DNA from: Zoroaster sp. YZ-2022
Lineage: Eukaryota; Echinodermata; Asteroidea; Forcipulatida; Zoroasteridae
Assembly: GCA_029582265.1 (NCBI GenBank)
Contig: CM055830.1
Span: forward strand, 28,251,771-28,315,770
Reading direction: 5' to 3'
DNA length: 64,000 bases
The translations under genes and the position numbers were made by a program. Every line of letters starts with the position of its first letter. Within the stretch, counting starts at the first letter, position 1. This document shows positions 35,308 through 46,130 of this stretch, piece after piece. The notes below the pieces were generated by a model. The model did no database searches, was not told the DNA's origin, and worked only from the letters and a program-made list of their open reading frames with translations.

Positions 35308-35500
35308 CTCTTCGTTCAGGAAAACGTAGATGACCGCTACAAAGAATCCTTGCAGTGAGCTCAGTGCCGTGTTCAGGTACTGATAAACGTAGAATGATGC
35401 TGACCGTTGTGTGTTGTTTAAATTAATAGGGCCCAGCAGGAACAGAAGGTAGGTAACCCCCAATAGGGGCAGAAGAAACAAGGTGCTTTTGAAGGCTTTC
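35308..35500 (-). CDS. CRHR-like class B1 GPCR, TM6-TM7 exon
   Basis: Encodes KAFKSTLFLLPLLGVTYLLF (TM6), an extracellular loop with an N-glycosylation sequon (NNT), and SSLQGFFVAVIYVFLNEE (TM7). KxLLPLLGxTYLLF and LQGFFVAVIYxFLN are hallmarks of secretin-type receptors. The combination with LRASxxxETxQYRKA on the preceding exon points to the CRHR branch rather than PTH, VIP or calcitonin receptors. Splice sites cttgtag and GAG/gtgagtag. Predicted plasma-membrane neuropeptide receptor coupling to Gs; the ligand is not shown by the sequence. Confidence 0.95.
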
Positions 35501-37270
35501 CTACAAGAGACGCATCAATTGTAAGAAAGAATGCAAAAACAAAAAAAGAGTATTAAACCACACCAGTCTCAGTGTTATTCAAATTCGGGAAGACACCCAG
35601 TATAAATATATTCGACAACATTTTACAGGTCTCTAAAATGTCGATAGGTCGTGTTTTGGTCTTGGACACGGCAGCATCTTGCTCTCCCCCTCGGTCTTGA
35701 ACTGTTAAGATTTCCGTCTCAGTCTTGAAATTTGAGGTCATGGACCTAAAGGTTTCGACGCCAACACAGTACATACATATCTGGGTAGCCTATTTATTTT
35801 TGGTGAAAATGAACATAGGCCCTGCAGTTCACGGCGCCATTTTATGGCAATAATGTGTGAACAAAACCCCATATTCCGTTAACACCAGGACGTTATTTAG
35901 ATTTAAGAACGCTGTAGTGGAAATCCAACCGTGCAGACAAGAAAATAAACCACTGTTTGTCACTATTTTCTACGAATATATGTTCAGCTCTTTAATTTAT
36001 TGTCCACAGTAGTAATATCAATCCCTAGAGTAGTGGCGCAAACTGCAGTCCTAAATCTTCACTCCACTGACATGAGATAATTCTAAATGTAGATGGCACA
36101 ATTTATGATATAATAAACGCACAATGCATGACACACAATCCCTATATACTGCGTTGTTTGAAACGTGTAGTTCGTATCACAACAAATGTACAGCTTATCA
36201 ATGAAGTATCACGGCAGCAAATACGCCATGAAGTGTACGTTAAACTACAACAGTTCAACGTAACGACGAAAGTTCGAAGATAAAAGTACAAAACAAAAAT
36301 GGCTCTTCTTACAGAGTTAATTCCACCTAAAGCGCACACAGCAAACTGTAGAGACCCTTTACTGTCATTTAGAGCTGTCCAAAAATGACTTTAGTTACAC
36401 GAAACAAAAATAAGAAAGCTTTGAACAACGGCAACGCGGCACACTGACTTAATTTCACACTCCAACCCCTTTAACACAACGCCCTCTCCCGGCACCTACT
36501 ACAACATAATTATGGCAATAAAACAAACCTTAAGTGTCCGGAACAAACTCTACTGTTATGTGTGCTGGATCATAAATGGAGGCCATAAATAATGACACAT
36601 TTCATATTTAGCTCTTAGTTGATTAACCATGTATTCAGAACAACGTATCACATGTGTTACAGAACAATGTAGTCTTTCTCATAGTAATTGTCACAAGAGG
36701 GCGGCATATAACTTGTGTGGATGTGTTTTTAATAACTCCCAAACATCTACCATGGTTGCCGTTTACACCTGAATGGAAACCGAGTCAATAGTACATTAAC
36801 CATGAGACACAATGCTTTGAATGCTCAATGCTCTGGAGACGGCAGCGTCTTGCTTACAGGGCGCTATGGAGTGGATAATGTAACAACGAAGCATAGCTTG
36901 ATTTTACTTTGAATTCGTTTTTGTTGAGCAGGTCTTAATGTTTTTCTTAATTAATAGATGCGAATTCTGAGCTAGGGAAACTCCATAGCACCCCAATAGT
37001 TAATTAATTTTGTAATATGAATGGCCTGATACTTATCAAGCTTGCATATGTTGGGGGAATTAGTCAAGGGAGACGAGACTTTCAAGGGAACACAATCTTG
37101 GATAACCTTGTAGTTTCTAAAATGATGTTACAAAAAAGTAGCTTTGGGAAACCCTGTTTAGTAAAGACAACTAAAATGAGGGTGAACGAACGAGGACTCG
37201 TTTCCACCTAGAACACCCAAACCAACCCTTTGGCGACAGAGGGAATGAACAGCCGTCCAATTGTTCTTAC
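35501..37270 (-). other. Intron of CRHR-like gene
   Basis: No nested gene seen. Around 35625-35760 the sequence repeats the phrases CTTGA and TCGGTCTTGA, suggesting an old dispersed repeat. Otherwise unremarkable. Confidence 0.5.
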
Positions 37271-37426
37271 CGATACTGATGAGTTTCAAGTGAATGCGAG
37301 GCTCTGAGTTTGGTGACGAGGATAGCCATAATGTGGATCAGAAAGTACAGATTAATCAGGATGACGACTATTATTGGGATAATGATGAGTTTAGAATAAT
37401 CGTCATCTTTGGCGCTCGCCCAACAA
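37271..37426 (-). CDS. CRHR-like class B1 GPCR, ECL2-TM5 exon
   Basis: Reads CWASAKDDDYSKLIIIP, then TM5 (IIVVILINLYFLIHIMAI) and intracellular loop 3 LVTKLRASHSLETHQYR. The Cys-Trp at the start is the conserved extracellular-loop-2 pair that forms a disulfide to TM3. LRASxxxETxQYR is nearly identical to the CRHR loop that contacts G protein. Acceptor tttcatgcag, donor CG/gtaagaac; phases fit on both sides. Confidence 0.95.
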
Positions 37427-38164
37427 CTGCATGAAAGAAACGGAAAGAAAGGAACTTGTTACTTTCACATCCCTTGCAGAACGTTATCATTATACGAAAA
37501 GTTTTGTTTATATCACTGTTTGCAAGTATCATATGTTAATTAATACGAATTAATACGAAACTACTGGAGCATTTTCGCTATTTTATTAAGCAGAAACTTT
37601 CACAGGTTAGTTTTGATACAATCATATATTTTATTTCTTAATAAGTATGAAGACATTCACAGACATATTTACAAGTATATATTGCCTTTCCAGTCATATA
37701 TAAACATCATTCAGAAAAAAATAGCATCTACAATAGTAGCTAGATATGTTGATACACCTTGACACAGTAACATAATTATCTAACTGAGAAGTCTAATATC
37801 AAGTATCCCCCACCCCGTCAAAGTTTGGTGTTTTCAATATGGCTTGGATAGATATCGCGCCGCCAAATGTTATCAATGCCATTTTTTTATTTTTTTTTTA
37901 TAGAATTATAAAATAACAGGTCACTGTTTCAATCCATGCCTTATATATAACCAAGGGGCTCAAATCCCGGCGGATGGGGTTCTCCAATATTGTTATATAG
38001 GCGTGGCCAATGCAATCATTCCCCAATCATTTGTTAAACAAATTATTCCATATGTCTGCATCAAATCTTAAAAAAAAAAAGATTAAGAAAATGTATAATT
38101 CTTCATGATCCCTCCCAGCCCTAAATGTAAAAAATGGGTTTGAGCCCTTACATAGGCTACTTAC

Positions 38165-38222
38165 TTTTCTGAATTGAGTTGGTTTAAGATAACGAATGCT
38201 ATGATGAACGGCAATGGACCAC
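38165..38222 (-). CDS. CRHR-like class B1 GPCR, TM4 exon
   Basis: A 58-bp exon encoding GPLPFIIAFVILNQLNSE, the TM4 segment that follows the conserved GWG of class B receptors (GWGxPxP). The acceptor ttatttacacag completes the Gly codon begun in the TM3 exon, and the donor AAAA/gtaagtag completes Asn with the next exon. Confidence 0.9.
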
Positions 38223-38296
38223 CTGTGTAAATAAGAAACAAATAATAATGTGGAATTCAGTTTATTTAGTGGTGGAACATTTTGAAAATATTGATG

Positions 38297-38377
38297 TTAA
38301 CAGGGCATGGAATAGGAGTGCTAGTTTTAGATTAACTCTGAACAGAATACCCCTTAGATAAGGTCATATTACCGTCG
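38297..38377 (-). mobile_element. Half copy of the CAGGGCATGGAAT MITE family
   Basis: AACAGGGCATGGAATAGG, CTAGTTTTAGATTAACTC and AAGGTCATATTACCGT match one arm of the elements at 16902-17100 and 48081-48270. The other arm is missing. Confidence 0.6.
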
Positions 38378-38942
38378 CTAAATGAGCCAGTAAATTTCAT
38401 TAACTGTTTTCTTCTTAAACTTGGTTTCCCATGGTTTTGCACTTTGCACAAAAATCATATCCGTTTTGGTCTCAACAAATGGGGTATGGTCCCTCAAGAG
38501 CCTCAAAGTCACGTGACTTCTTAATAATGCGGTTATTGTTGTTAAAATAAGCTGTAAGTTGGTATAATGACCCTTGAAAGACAAGTGATGGGTGATTTTA
38601 TGCCAAGCATTACTGCTTAAGAAAATATTAGCACTATAGGGTCATAACTGGGTAAAATGTTGGGTCAAAGGTATAAAATGATCGTCCCTTTAAATATAAT
38701 ACTTTGATTCTTTCTCGGTACCAATATCGTTCAATATCATTGTTAATTAACACCAAGGTTTGAAAAGCATTTATTTCAAAACCAACCTGTAGTTAAACAC
38801 CATAAGTTGGTGGTTAATGTATATATTGCGAACCCAGCATATGTTTTGCGACGCCCTCTGTGTAAAATACCGTAACACCAGCGTTTGAAATGAATTCATA
38901 TTTACCAAAATTATGTTTTGTATTGTGGTCATACACTGTCAT

Positions 38943-39480
38943 GGAGTGTCGTGGCCGAGCGGTCTAGCGCACCGAACTCAAGTTCTGGTGTTGCCAGCAG
39001 CAGGGTGTGGGTTCGAGCCCCGGTCGTGACACTTGTGTCCTTGAGCAAGGTACTTAACCATAATTGCTTCGTCCTTCGGATGGGACGTAAAGCCGTAGGT
39101 CCCGTGTGTTGTATAATGCACGTAAAGTGGATTGTCGTGCGGTCTAGCGCACTGAACTCAAGTTCTGGTGTTGCCAGCAGCAGAGTGTGGGTTCGAGCCC
39201 CGGCCGTGACACCTGTGTCCTTGAGCAAGACACTTAACCATAATTGCTTCTCTCCACCCAGGGGTTAAATGGGTACCTGTGAAGGCAGAGATGGTTTGCT
39301 CTATATGCGCTAGAAATGGCAGCAATTGAGCTGTATACTCCCCAGGGAGCTGAGATGGTTTCAGGAATGATTTATGAGCCTTATGAGCCTTATGAGCAGG
39401 GATAATAATATAATGCGCCTTGAGCGCCACTTAGTTGGTGGATACGTGCGCTATATAAATCTATACATTATTATTATTAT
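38943..39480 (+). repeat. Dimeric tRNA-Leu-derived SINE
   Basis: Two tRNA-like heads (each with GTGCGGTCTAGCGCA- or GCCGAGCGGTCTAGCG-type A box, GAACTCAAGTTCTGGTGTTG and GGTTCGAGCCCCGG) are joined by the linker GGATGGGACGTAAAGCCGTA and followed by the normal body and (ATT)n tail. The second head lacks the bases GGCCGA of the A box, so internal transcription probably depends on the first. Same architecture as 4405-4951. Confidence 0.93.
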
Positions 39481-40595
39481 TACTGTGTAAAACGTTTATA
39501 AAAGTTATGTAAAAGTTCTTCAAAGATAGCATGAAAAGATCTTCTTTCCGCCCGCCACAAGAGGGTATAATAATATGAGCATTGATGACGTTAACAAAGG
39601 TATTTTGATAGGTACATGTCTGTGACAACATATAACACATTCAAGTTGTTAGCGATTAAGCAAAATGAAGGATGCATCTCTTTTGGTTAAAGAAAAATGA
39701 TTGTTCATAATATTTACTTTGGTTTAGAGTAATTCGACACCTGATGTCGTATTTATGACGTTATACTGAACAAAATTAACCAGGTTCTCAGAGGGTGGTT
39801 TAAAACACTTTACATGATAGTAGCAATTTAAGATATCTTTATGTCTACTGTGAATAACATTATATGAAAAAGGTCCTACATTGGTAGTTAGAAATTTACG
39901 TAGGCTTACATTTCAACCACTTAGTTTCCAGTAAATTTATAATTAAATGTGCTTTATATATATATATTTTTTTAAATTTGTCTGTGAGAAAAATGTCACA
40001 TAATTCTTTATGAATAGTTCATTGCGATTATGAACAAATTTAGGATTTATGTTTTGGGGTTCAGGAAACATGAATTTTCAAAATTTTAAATTAATGGTAA
40101 TTCGACCCCGATGACGTAATTATGGAGTCATAATATTTAGGCACATGTACATAATAAGGCCAATGATAATACCAAGTATGACAATTTAATGACGTTTACG
40201 TTTAGGGTGAACATTCTGGAGGGAAGTTATACTGAGAAGAAGAAATGCAGAAAAATATAAACTCAAACAATTCGAATAGGTGTTCGTGTGTACCCAAACA
40301 CATTATTAAGTATGTATGCAATTATTATTTGAAGCCTATTTGATGCGCATGATTATTGACCTAAGCTCGATTATTCAGTGCTACTTGATATACCTAATTA
40401 ACAATGACCATGTAGGCGATGTGACCTTTGCTTACAAATGCGGTCACTTGACGCCGACCACAGCCGGGCAAAACACACCCGTGAGTTGTGCTCTGTGTAC
40501 TTTACATGTGCTGATGTCAACGAAGACCTGTGGCCTCATCAAATAACGCTTTTCAGTGAAATTGTTAGCGATATTATTTTCATATTTTCAAATAG
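39481..40595. other. No gene assigned
   Basis: Receptor intron. A GC-richer piece near 40420-40510 has no recognisable coding content. Confidence 0.4.
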
Positions 40596-42947
40596 GCCGT
40601 GGGATGATCCCCCAAATTTGTTAGTTCTGTGGTCTCCGTCAAAAGCTATTCAATTTTAGGCTTAAAATTCGTAGAAAATTCTAGTTACTTCGATTACAAA
40701 ATTCGCCAAGCCAAAAAGTTGCACATTATTTGATAAATCACGAATTTATGAAGTAAATTTAACAATGGCTTGTACAAAATCAAACAATGACTATACCACA
40801 GTCGGCCAAGCACAGCGCGTTAATCATGTACGTTGGCCAATGATACGGCGTTTTTCTGCGAGCTTCGGCAAAGCAAGATGGCGTATTCTTCCGACATGTC
40901 TAACACGTCGACTTGTGATGGGAATGTTCGAAGAGAGTTGTCAAACAGGCCTTGTTTATTGTTTTATGCATATTTCTGACACAAAATCTAAATTAGTCAA
41001 GTTCAGTAAGAATAGCTATGCCAAATGTAGGCAGTGTAGTAACCGATGGTGAAAGTTTAAATGCCCTGAAAAGTTTAATCGCAACAGGGATTCCACCATT
41101 GTACGTCCACCAGAAAGTGAAGAGGACATCACCAGCAAAAGTGTGAGTGTTGGGACTACTAACGTTATACTGCTACTATAGTATGAAGGCAATAAAATGC
41201 CGTGGAAATATTTACTTGCATTTTCATAGAATTGTAAAATGAATTGATACATTTAACATTGTGGAGATTCGGGTTTGCGCACGGGAGAATGCCTAATGGT
41301 GATGTAAACCATTCTGAGAATTTCGTGTAGTAACGTTACTATATGACATTTAAATTGTTTTTAGTGAATTCAAGAGTCTAATTTAAGTTTAGATTTTGAA
41401 ATTTTGGTTATTTTATCACTGGCCAATATGTATGGGACAGTGACAACTATTGGAAACAAGACTGTGATTTCACGGAGGCCATAGCCTCTATTGCCCTGCC
41501 CTGGTCTTGGCCTTGGTGACCCTTAGAAGTGTTGATATTCTAGTGGAAGTGTCCTTTACTCAACCACAGGAAAAGTGGCCTTGCCCCTACTAATTTAAAT
41601 GAAATTCGAAATATACCTGTTATAGTGTTACTAAATGTATTTTTAATTTTATTTTTCAATAGAAGACACATGCAGTGACCAGCCTGGATGTCATTTGGAG
41701 TGTTATTGTCATTACTGTGTAACATCAAAAAGGCAGATGACAGACCGAAGAAGGAGAGAGAGGAAAGAGCAAGGTAAAACAAACTTTTGAATAAAAGCAA
41801 ATTGTCACAGTAACCATTTTGTATCATGGATATAGATCATGAATAGATCATGAATGTAGTGAGATGTTAAACATGTACCTGTACAATACGTTGATGAATG
41901 TATATACCCAATACATTCAATAAAATCTTTCCAAATCAATCTTTCCATAATTTGATCGGCCCTTTTTAATACTCTATGTATTTTTGTATAAAAGAAATTA
42001 ATAGAATTTTTATATTCTATTAAAATTTTGCATTTGCACATTGCTCGTCATAAAACATTGCATTGGTCATGCTTTCATAATCTGTCACATTTAGAAACAT
42101 TTTCCCCCTCTCCTGATTGATTAAAAATGGTATCAAAAACTGTGCTTAAATGCCAGCTTTGTATTATATTTTAAATACAAAACAATCACCATTCGTCTAC
42201 AGAAAGCCAGACGATTGCAAAACCTGACACTGAAGAGACTACACTTGTGATCAAGAAACACAACCACTATAAGGTAGACAACATGTTCTCCCTGTGCAGT
42301 GCATCATGTGCAGAGGAAGAACGTAAACCTTGGAAAAGGCAACACAAAAGAGACAGGTTGAGTTGGTTGTTCAATGTGGAACAATACATGGGGTCATTTA
42401 CTAAAAACAGCAAAGATCAGACAGGACAAACGCTTACTACTAGATATTTAGTAATAGGGATCTTGTAGCTATAGAAGCCAGATATCACCAAACTTGCTAA
42501 TATAAATATACCAAAGTGGCTCATCAAAGTTCTAAACAAACAAATAGTGAAACTAAAAAATGGACTTGCACAAAATTCAGTCAAGTGATATCTTTCCCAT
42601 CGATGGGAAAGAAATCTGGTGGTTAACTATACTTAATAAGTCATTCATAAAGATGTTGAAGGGATTGATGTTTCTGGGCTTAAACAGTTTGACGCTTTGA
42701 TTGATGAAGTTTATATTCATGCATAAATCCAAATAAACATGTGTATACTATAAAGTAAATATAATGTTAGGTGTATCTTTCCTTTATCAAGCTCTGTGGT
42801 TAATACCTAAATACTAAAATAAAATAACATCTTTGTGTACATGTTGAAGTCCTGCAACTTAATTTATGAGAATGGTAAATGATGATAAATTTTAATGCTA
42901 AGTAATGAACTTAAAAACTAGAGATTTTTTGGTGATCATCCCACGGC
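40596..42947. mobile_element. 2.35-kb TIR-bounded candidate element
   Basis: GCCGTGGGATGATCCCC (40596-40612) and the inverted GCCGTGGGATGATCACC (42931-42947) match at 16 of 17 positions, followed inside by similar CAAA-rich sequence. A three-exon gene lies fully between them. No unambiguous target duplication was found (only ATA can be matched), so the boundary assignment is tentative. It sits inside a CRHR-like intron in opposite transcriptional orientation. Confidence 0.5.
40765..42600 (+). pseudogene. Decayed three-exon mobile-element gene (YHQTC family)
   Basis: Exons about 40765-41140, 41663-41773 and 42203 onward join in phase. Exon 1 contains KSKLVKFSKNSYAKCRQCSN and is broken by one in-frame TGA at 41050. 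Exon 2 encodes a Cys-rich DTCSDQPGCHLECYCHYC segment followed by RRRRERKEQ. Exon 3 reads CSASCAEEERKPWKRQHKR. A one-base shift near 42455 then leads to DLVAIEARYHQTC and TKVAHQSSKQTN, after which stops accumulate. E-A-R-Y-H-x-x-C is a signature I associate with abundant uncharacterised invertebrate transposon-linked ORFs; no function is known to me. The product is not intact. It lies within a TIR-bounded interval. Confidence 0.5.
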
Positions 42948-42986
42948 ATAAAAAGAGTTGAATAAAACCATCCCGAGACAATACCG

Positions 42987-43112
42987 GAGAGCTGCTGTGT
43001 TGTCAGCTGCACAAACCGCCGCAACAAGATCGAAAATATGCTAAGACTCACATTTTACAAAATCTCATCGGGTCAAACTCCACTGAGAAAGGAGAAACTC
43101 AGAGAAAACTGA
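42987..43112 (+). pseudogene. THAP zinc-finger fragment
   Basis: One frame gives ESCCVVSCTNRRNKIENM then LTFYKISSGQTPLRKEKLR, ending at a stop. This matches the start of a THAP domain: C-x2-4-C near the N-terminus, the LxFYxIP-like strand and a basic helix. The second C/H zinc pair is not present before the stop, so it is a truncated piece. THAP domains bind DNA and occur in P-element-type transposases. It lies just outside the 2.35-kb TIR element. Confidence 0.6.
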
Positions 43113-43553
43113 AGCAAGAAACTTATATTTATTTTGTTTTTATTTCTTTCTTTCTTTCATTCTTATTTATTTCTTATTTATTTATTTTATTTCTTATTTT
43201 TTGGCGTCAAATCCGTAAATGGAATTATTTTGGTTAAATATATTTGCCATGACTAATCATATCATCCCATGTGCGATAATTATGCTATTATAAGCGTAGC
43301 CTTAGCGTGCGAGCATTGCAAAGTGCAGCGTGTTGAAACTGACGCAATGCCGCGTGATGAGAATGTTTTTGATATTGTTTTGATATGAAAAATAAAGAGA
43401 CATGATTCATTCTTCGGTTGGGGTCTGACTGAGAAGGAGACACACACATATCTATGCTGTAATGCTTTTATGAATCAATAAATGTTGAATCTATTTGATA
43501 TTTATAATCAACTGGAAGTCTCTTGAAGTGAATACTTCTTGTGAATTTTTGTA

Positions 43554-43859
43554 TCCTCTCCGGACGGCATCACGACGTATCCGTTTATCCTCTCCGGACA
43601 GCATCACGACGTATCCGTTTATCCTCTCCGGACGGCATCACGACGTATCCGTTTATCCTCTCCGGACAGCATCACGACGTATCCGTTTATCCTCTCCGGA
43701 TAGCATCACGACGTATCCGTTTATCCTCTCCGGACGGCATCACGACGTATCCGTTTATCCTCTCCGGACAGCATCACGACGTATCCGTTTATCCTCTCCG
43801 GACGGCATCACGACGTATCCGTTTATCCTCTCCGGACGGCATCACGACGAATTCGTTTA
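43554..43859 (+). repeat. 34-bp minisatellite, 9 copies
   Basis: Unit begins TCCTCTCCGGACGGCATCAC and ends TATCCGTTTA. Copies differ mainly at one G/A position (GACGGC versus GACAGC). The last copy is diverged (GAATTCG). Because 34 is not a multiple of 3 and the unit lacks stops in any frame, it creates long overlapping false open frames. Confidence 0.97.
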
Positions 43860-44870
43860 CTTGCAACTTTCAAGACAAAGTAAAGCAAGTTAACAAGTCA
43901 AACATTATTTCCACGTCTCCGCAAGCTTACCTCTTAGAAACCCCGACTAAAGCAATCACAACACAACAATATTGGTATACGTGTTTCACGGTAAAAATGA
44001 TTTAAATGTTGAATTGCTATTCTTTTGGAAGATTTGAGACAATGGGAGAACAATAGGATGTTCTTGCTTTCCCGGGGTGCACAAACGTGTGTATATGAAT
44101 TCAACCATAGATTCAACCTACATATTTCAACCATCCTTAAAGTCACATGAAATTGGTGTTTCAAGAAGACTTTTATCCTGGGCAATTGGTCCTCTCTGGT
44201 ATGACCCCATCCCGTTTTGGATGGTACTTCGTTATTGCTTTATATGCACAGTACAGTGCATAGACAGCATGATAACGAAAGGGGCAAACATGCGCAGTGA
44301 GAATAAAAATCGAAAGCTCCGAGTTTAAAATAGAGTATACCAATTTAATCAACGAGGAATTGCAAGGGCTTTCTCAAAATTATATGTTCCATTTCTGTCG
44401 ATAGTTTGACGCGTTACAAAAAACATCATACATGTAAGTTTCGACGTTAAATGTTACAACTTAAACTAGCAGTGCATTATACGAGTCATAAAATGTAGTG
44501 TACAACTTGCCAACCTAATTCACACGTAACTGCTGGTGATTTTGTTCCTTTTTATCTATTTTCAAATCAACTTTAAATATCATCTCATATATCGTTTCGT
44601 TTGTGGGCGTAATTCTACCCCCACAAATCCTGTCGAAAGGTAAAATGATATTCTTCTCTGGCGCAACCCATACTTTGTGGCACCAAACCGTAGCTGACTC
44701 AATAAAGTGTACCACAGTAATAAAAGTGACTGTTATTTTAAAAACAAACAAACACAACAAGTTGAACTCCTAATGTTTCATTATATTGTGCTAAGCATAT
44801 TTGTTATTGTAAATTTGGATCTTGCAGACAGGAGTATATTGGGGAATGGTTGGATAAATACGACGATAAA
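43860..44870. other. Receptor intron, no gene assigned
   Basis: A minus-strand open frame at 44515-44760 (includes VWVAPEKNIILPFDRICGG) has no matching family that I know and no convincing splice context. Confidence 0.4.
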
Positions 44871-46130
44871 CTAGAGATTCGAGTTTGTTTACACAAACTC
44901 TAGGTGTTCGGGAGGAAGTAAAGGTCAAATTGGGGTCAACTTTGTGTAAAATTGTTTTGACAATTAACGATCTGTACAATGGTACAAAAATTGTGAATTT
45001 ACCTCTTGTGGTTGTTGAGATATGATTTTTTTAAATATTAAACTTTGACTTCCGGTTTGGACAGGAAGTAAGGTCAAATTGGGGTCACCTTTTTGCAAAT
45101 ATTTTTGACAGTTAACGATCTGTACAATGGTACAAAAATTGTGACTTTACCTCTTGTGGTTGTTGAGATATGATTTTTTTAAATATTAAACATTGACTTC
45201 CGGTTTGGACAGGAAGTAAGGTCAAATTGGTCACCTTTTTGTAAATATTTTTGACAATTAAAGATCTGTACAATGGTACAAAATTGTGAATTTACCTCTT
45301 GTGGTTGTTGAGATATGATTTTTTTTATGTTAAACTTTGACTTCCGGTTTGGACAGGAAGTAAGGTCAAATTGGGGTCATGTTTTTGTAAATATTTTTCG
45401 ACAATTAACAATCTATACAATAGTGCAAAAAATGTCCATTTACCTGTTGTGGTTGTTGAGATATGATTTTTTTAAATATTAAACTTTGACTTCCGGTTTG
45501 GACAGGAAGTAAGGTCAAATTGGGGTCACCTTTTTCTAAATATTTTTTGACAATTAACGATCTGTACAATAGTGAGAGAATTGTGAATTTCTCTCTTGTG
45601 GTTGTTGAGATATGATTTTTTTTAAATATTTAACTTTGACTTCCGGTTTGGACAGGAAGTAAAGGTCAAATTGCGGTCACCTTTTTGAAAATATGTTTTG
45701 ACAATTAACGATCTGTACAATGGTGAAAGAATTGTGAATTTATCTCTTGTGGTTGTTGAGATATGATTTTTTTTAATGTTAAATTTTGACTTCCGGTTTG
45801 GACAGGAAGTAAGGTCAAATTGGGGTCATGTTTTTGTAAATATTTTTCGACAATTAACAATCTATACAATAGTGCAAACAATTTCCATTTACCTGTTGTG
45901 GTTGTTGAGATATGATTTTTTTAAATATTAAACTTTGACTTCCGGTTTGGACAGGAAGTAAGGTCAAATCGGGGTCACTCGCAACTCGAGTTTCATCTAC
46001 TTGTTAAGTTCTAAGTACATGCCAAGTTTCAAGTTCATGTGAAGTTTGCAAGTATGTGTTTTTTGCGGACAGACGTCGGGGAGAAGAAGAAGAAGAAGAA
46101 GACGAAGAAGAAGAAGAAGAAGAAGTAAAA
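44871..46130 (-). mobile_element. Rolling-circle (HINE-like) element E2 with ~148-bp array
   Basis: Read on the minus strand, it starts with a T-run and TACTTCTTC / CTTCTCC sequence, then GTCTGTCCGC and CAAACTTCACATGAACTTGA. An array of about 7-8 units of about 148 bp follows (spacings 145-150). It ends with CCGAACACCTAGAG, a hairpin (AGTTTGTTTACACAAACT on the plus strand) and CTAG at the extreme end. A hairpin about 6-10 nt before a terminal CTRR is the hallmark of Helitron-type 3-prime ends. No Rep/helicase gene is present, so it is non-autonomous. Internal tandem repeats recall HINEs such as bivalve pearl elements. Confidence 0.75.
46078..46126. repeat. (GAA)n tract
   Basis: GAAGAAGAAG repeats with one GAC interruption form the 5-prime pyrimidine/purine tract of element E2. 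The poly-Arg open frame over it is fortuitous. Confidence 0.85.

Noticed and set aside
43495..44005. Two overlapping long plus-strand open frames
   Set aside because: They are created by the stop-free 34-bp minisatellite, read in different frames.
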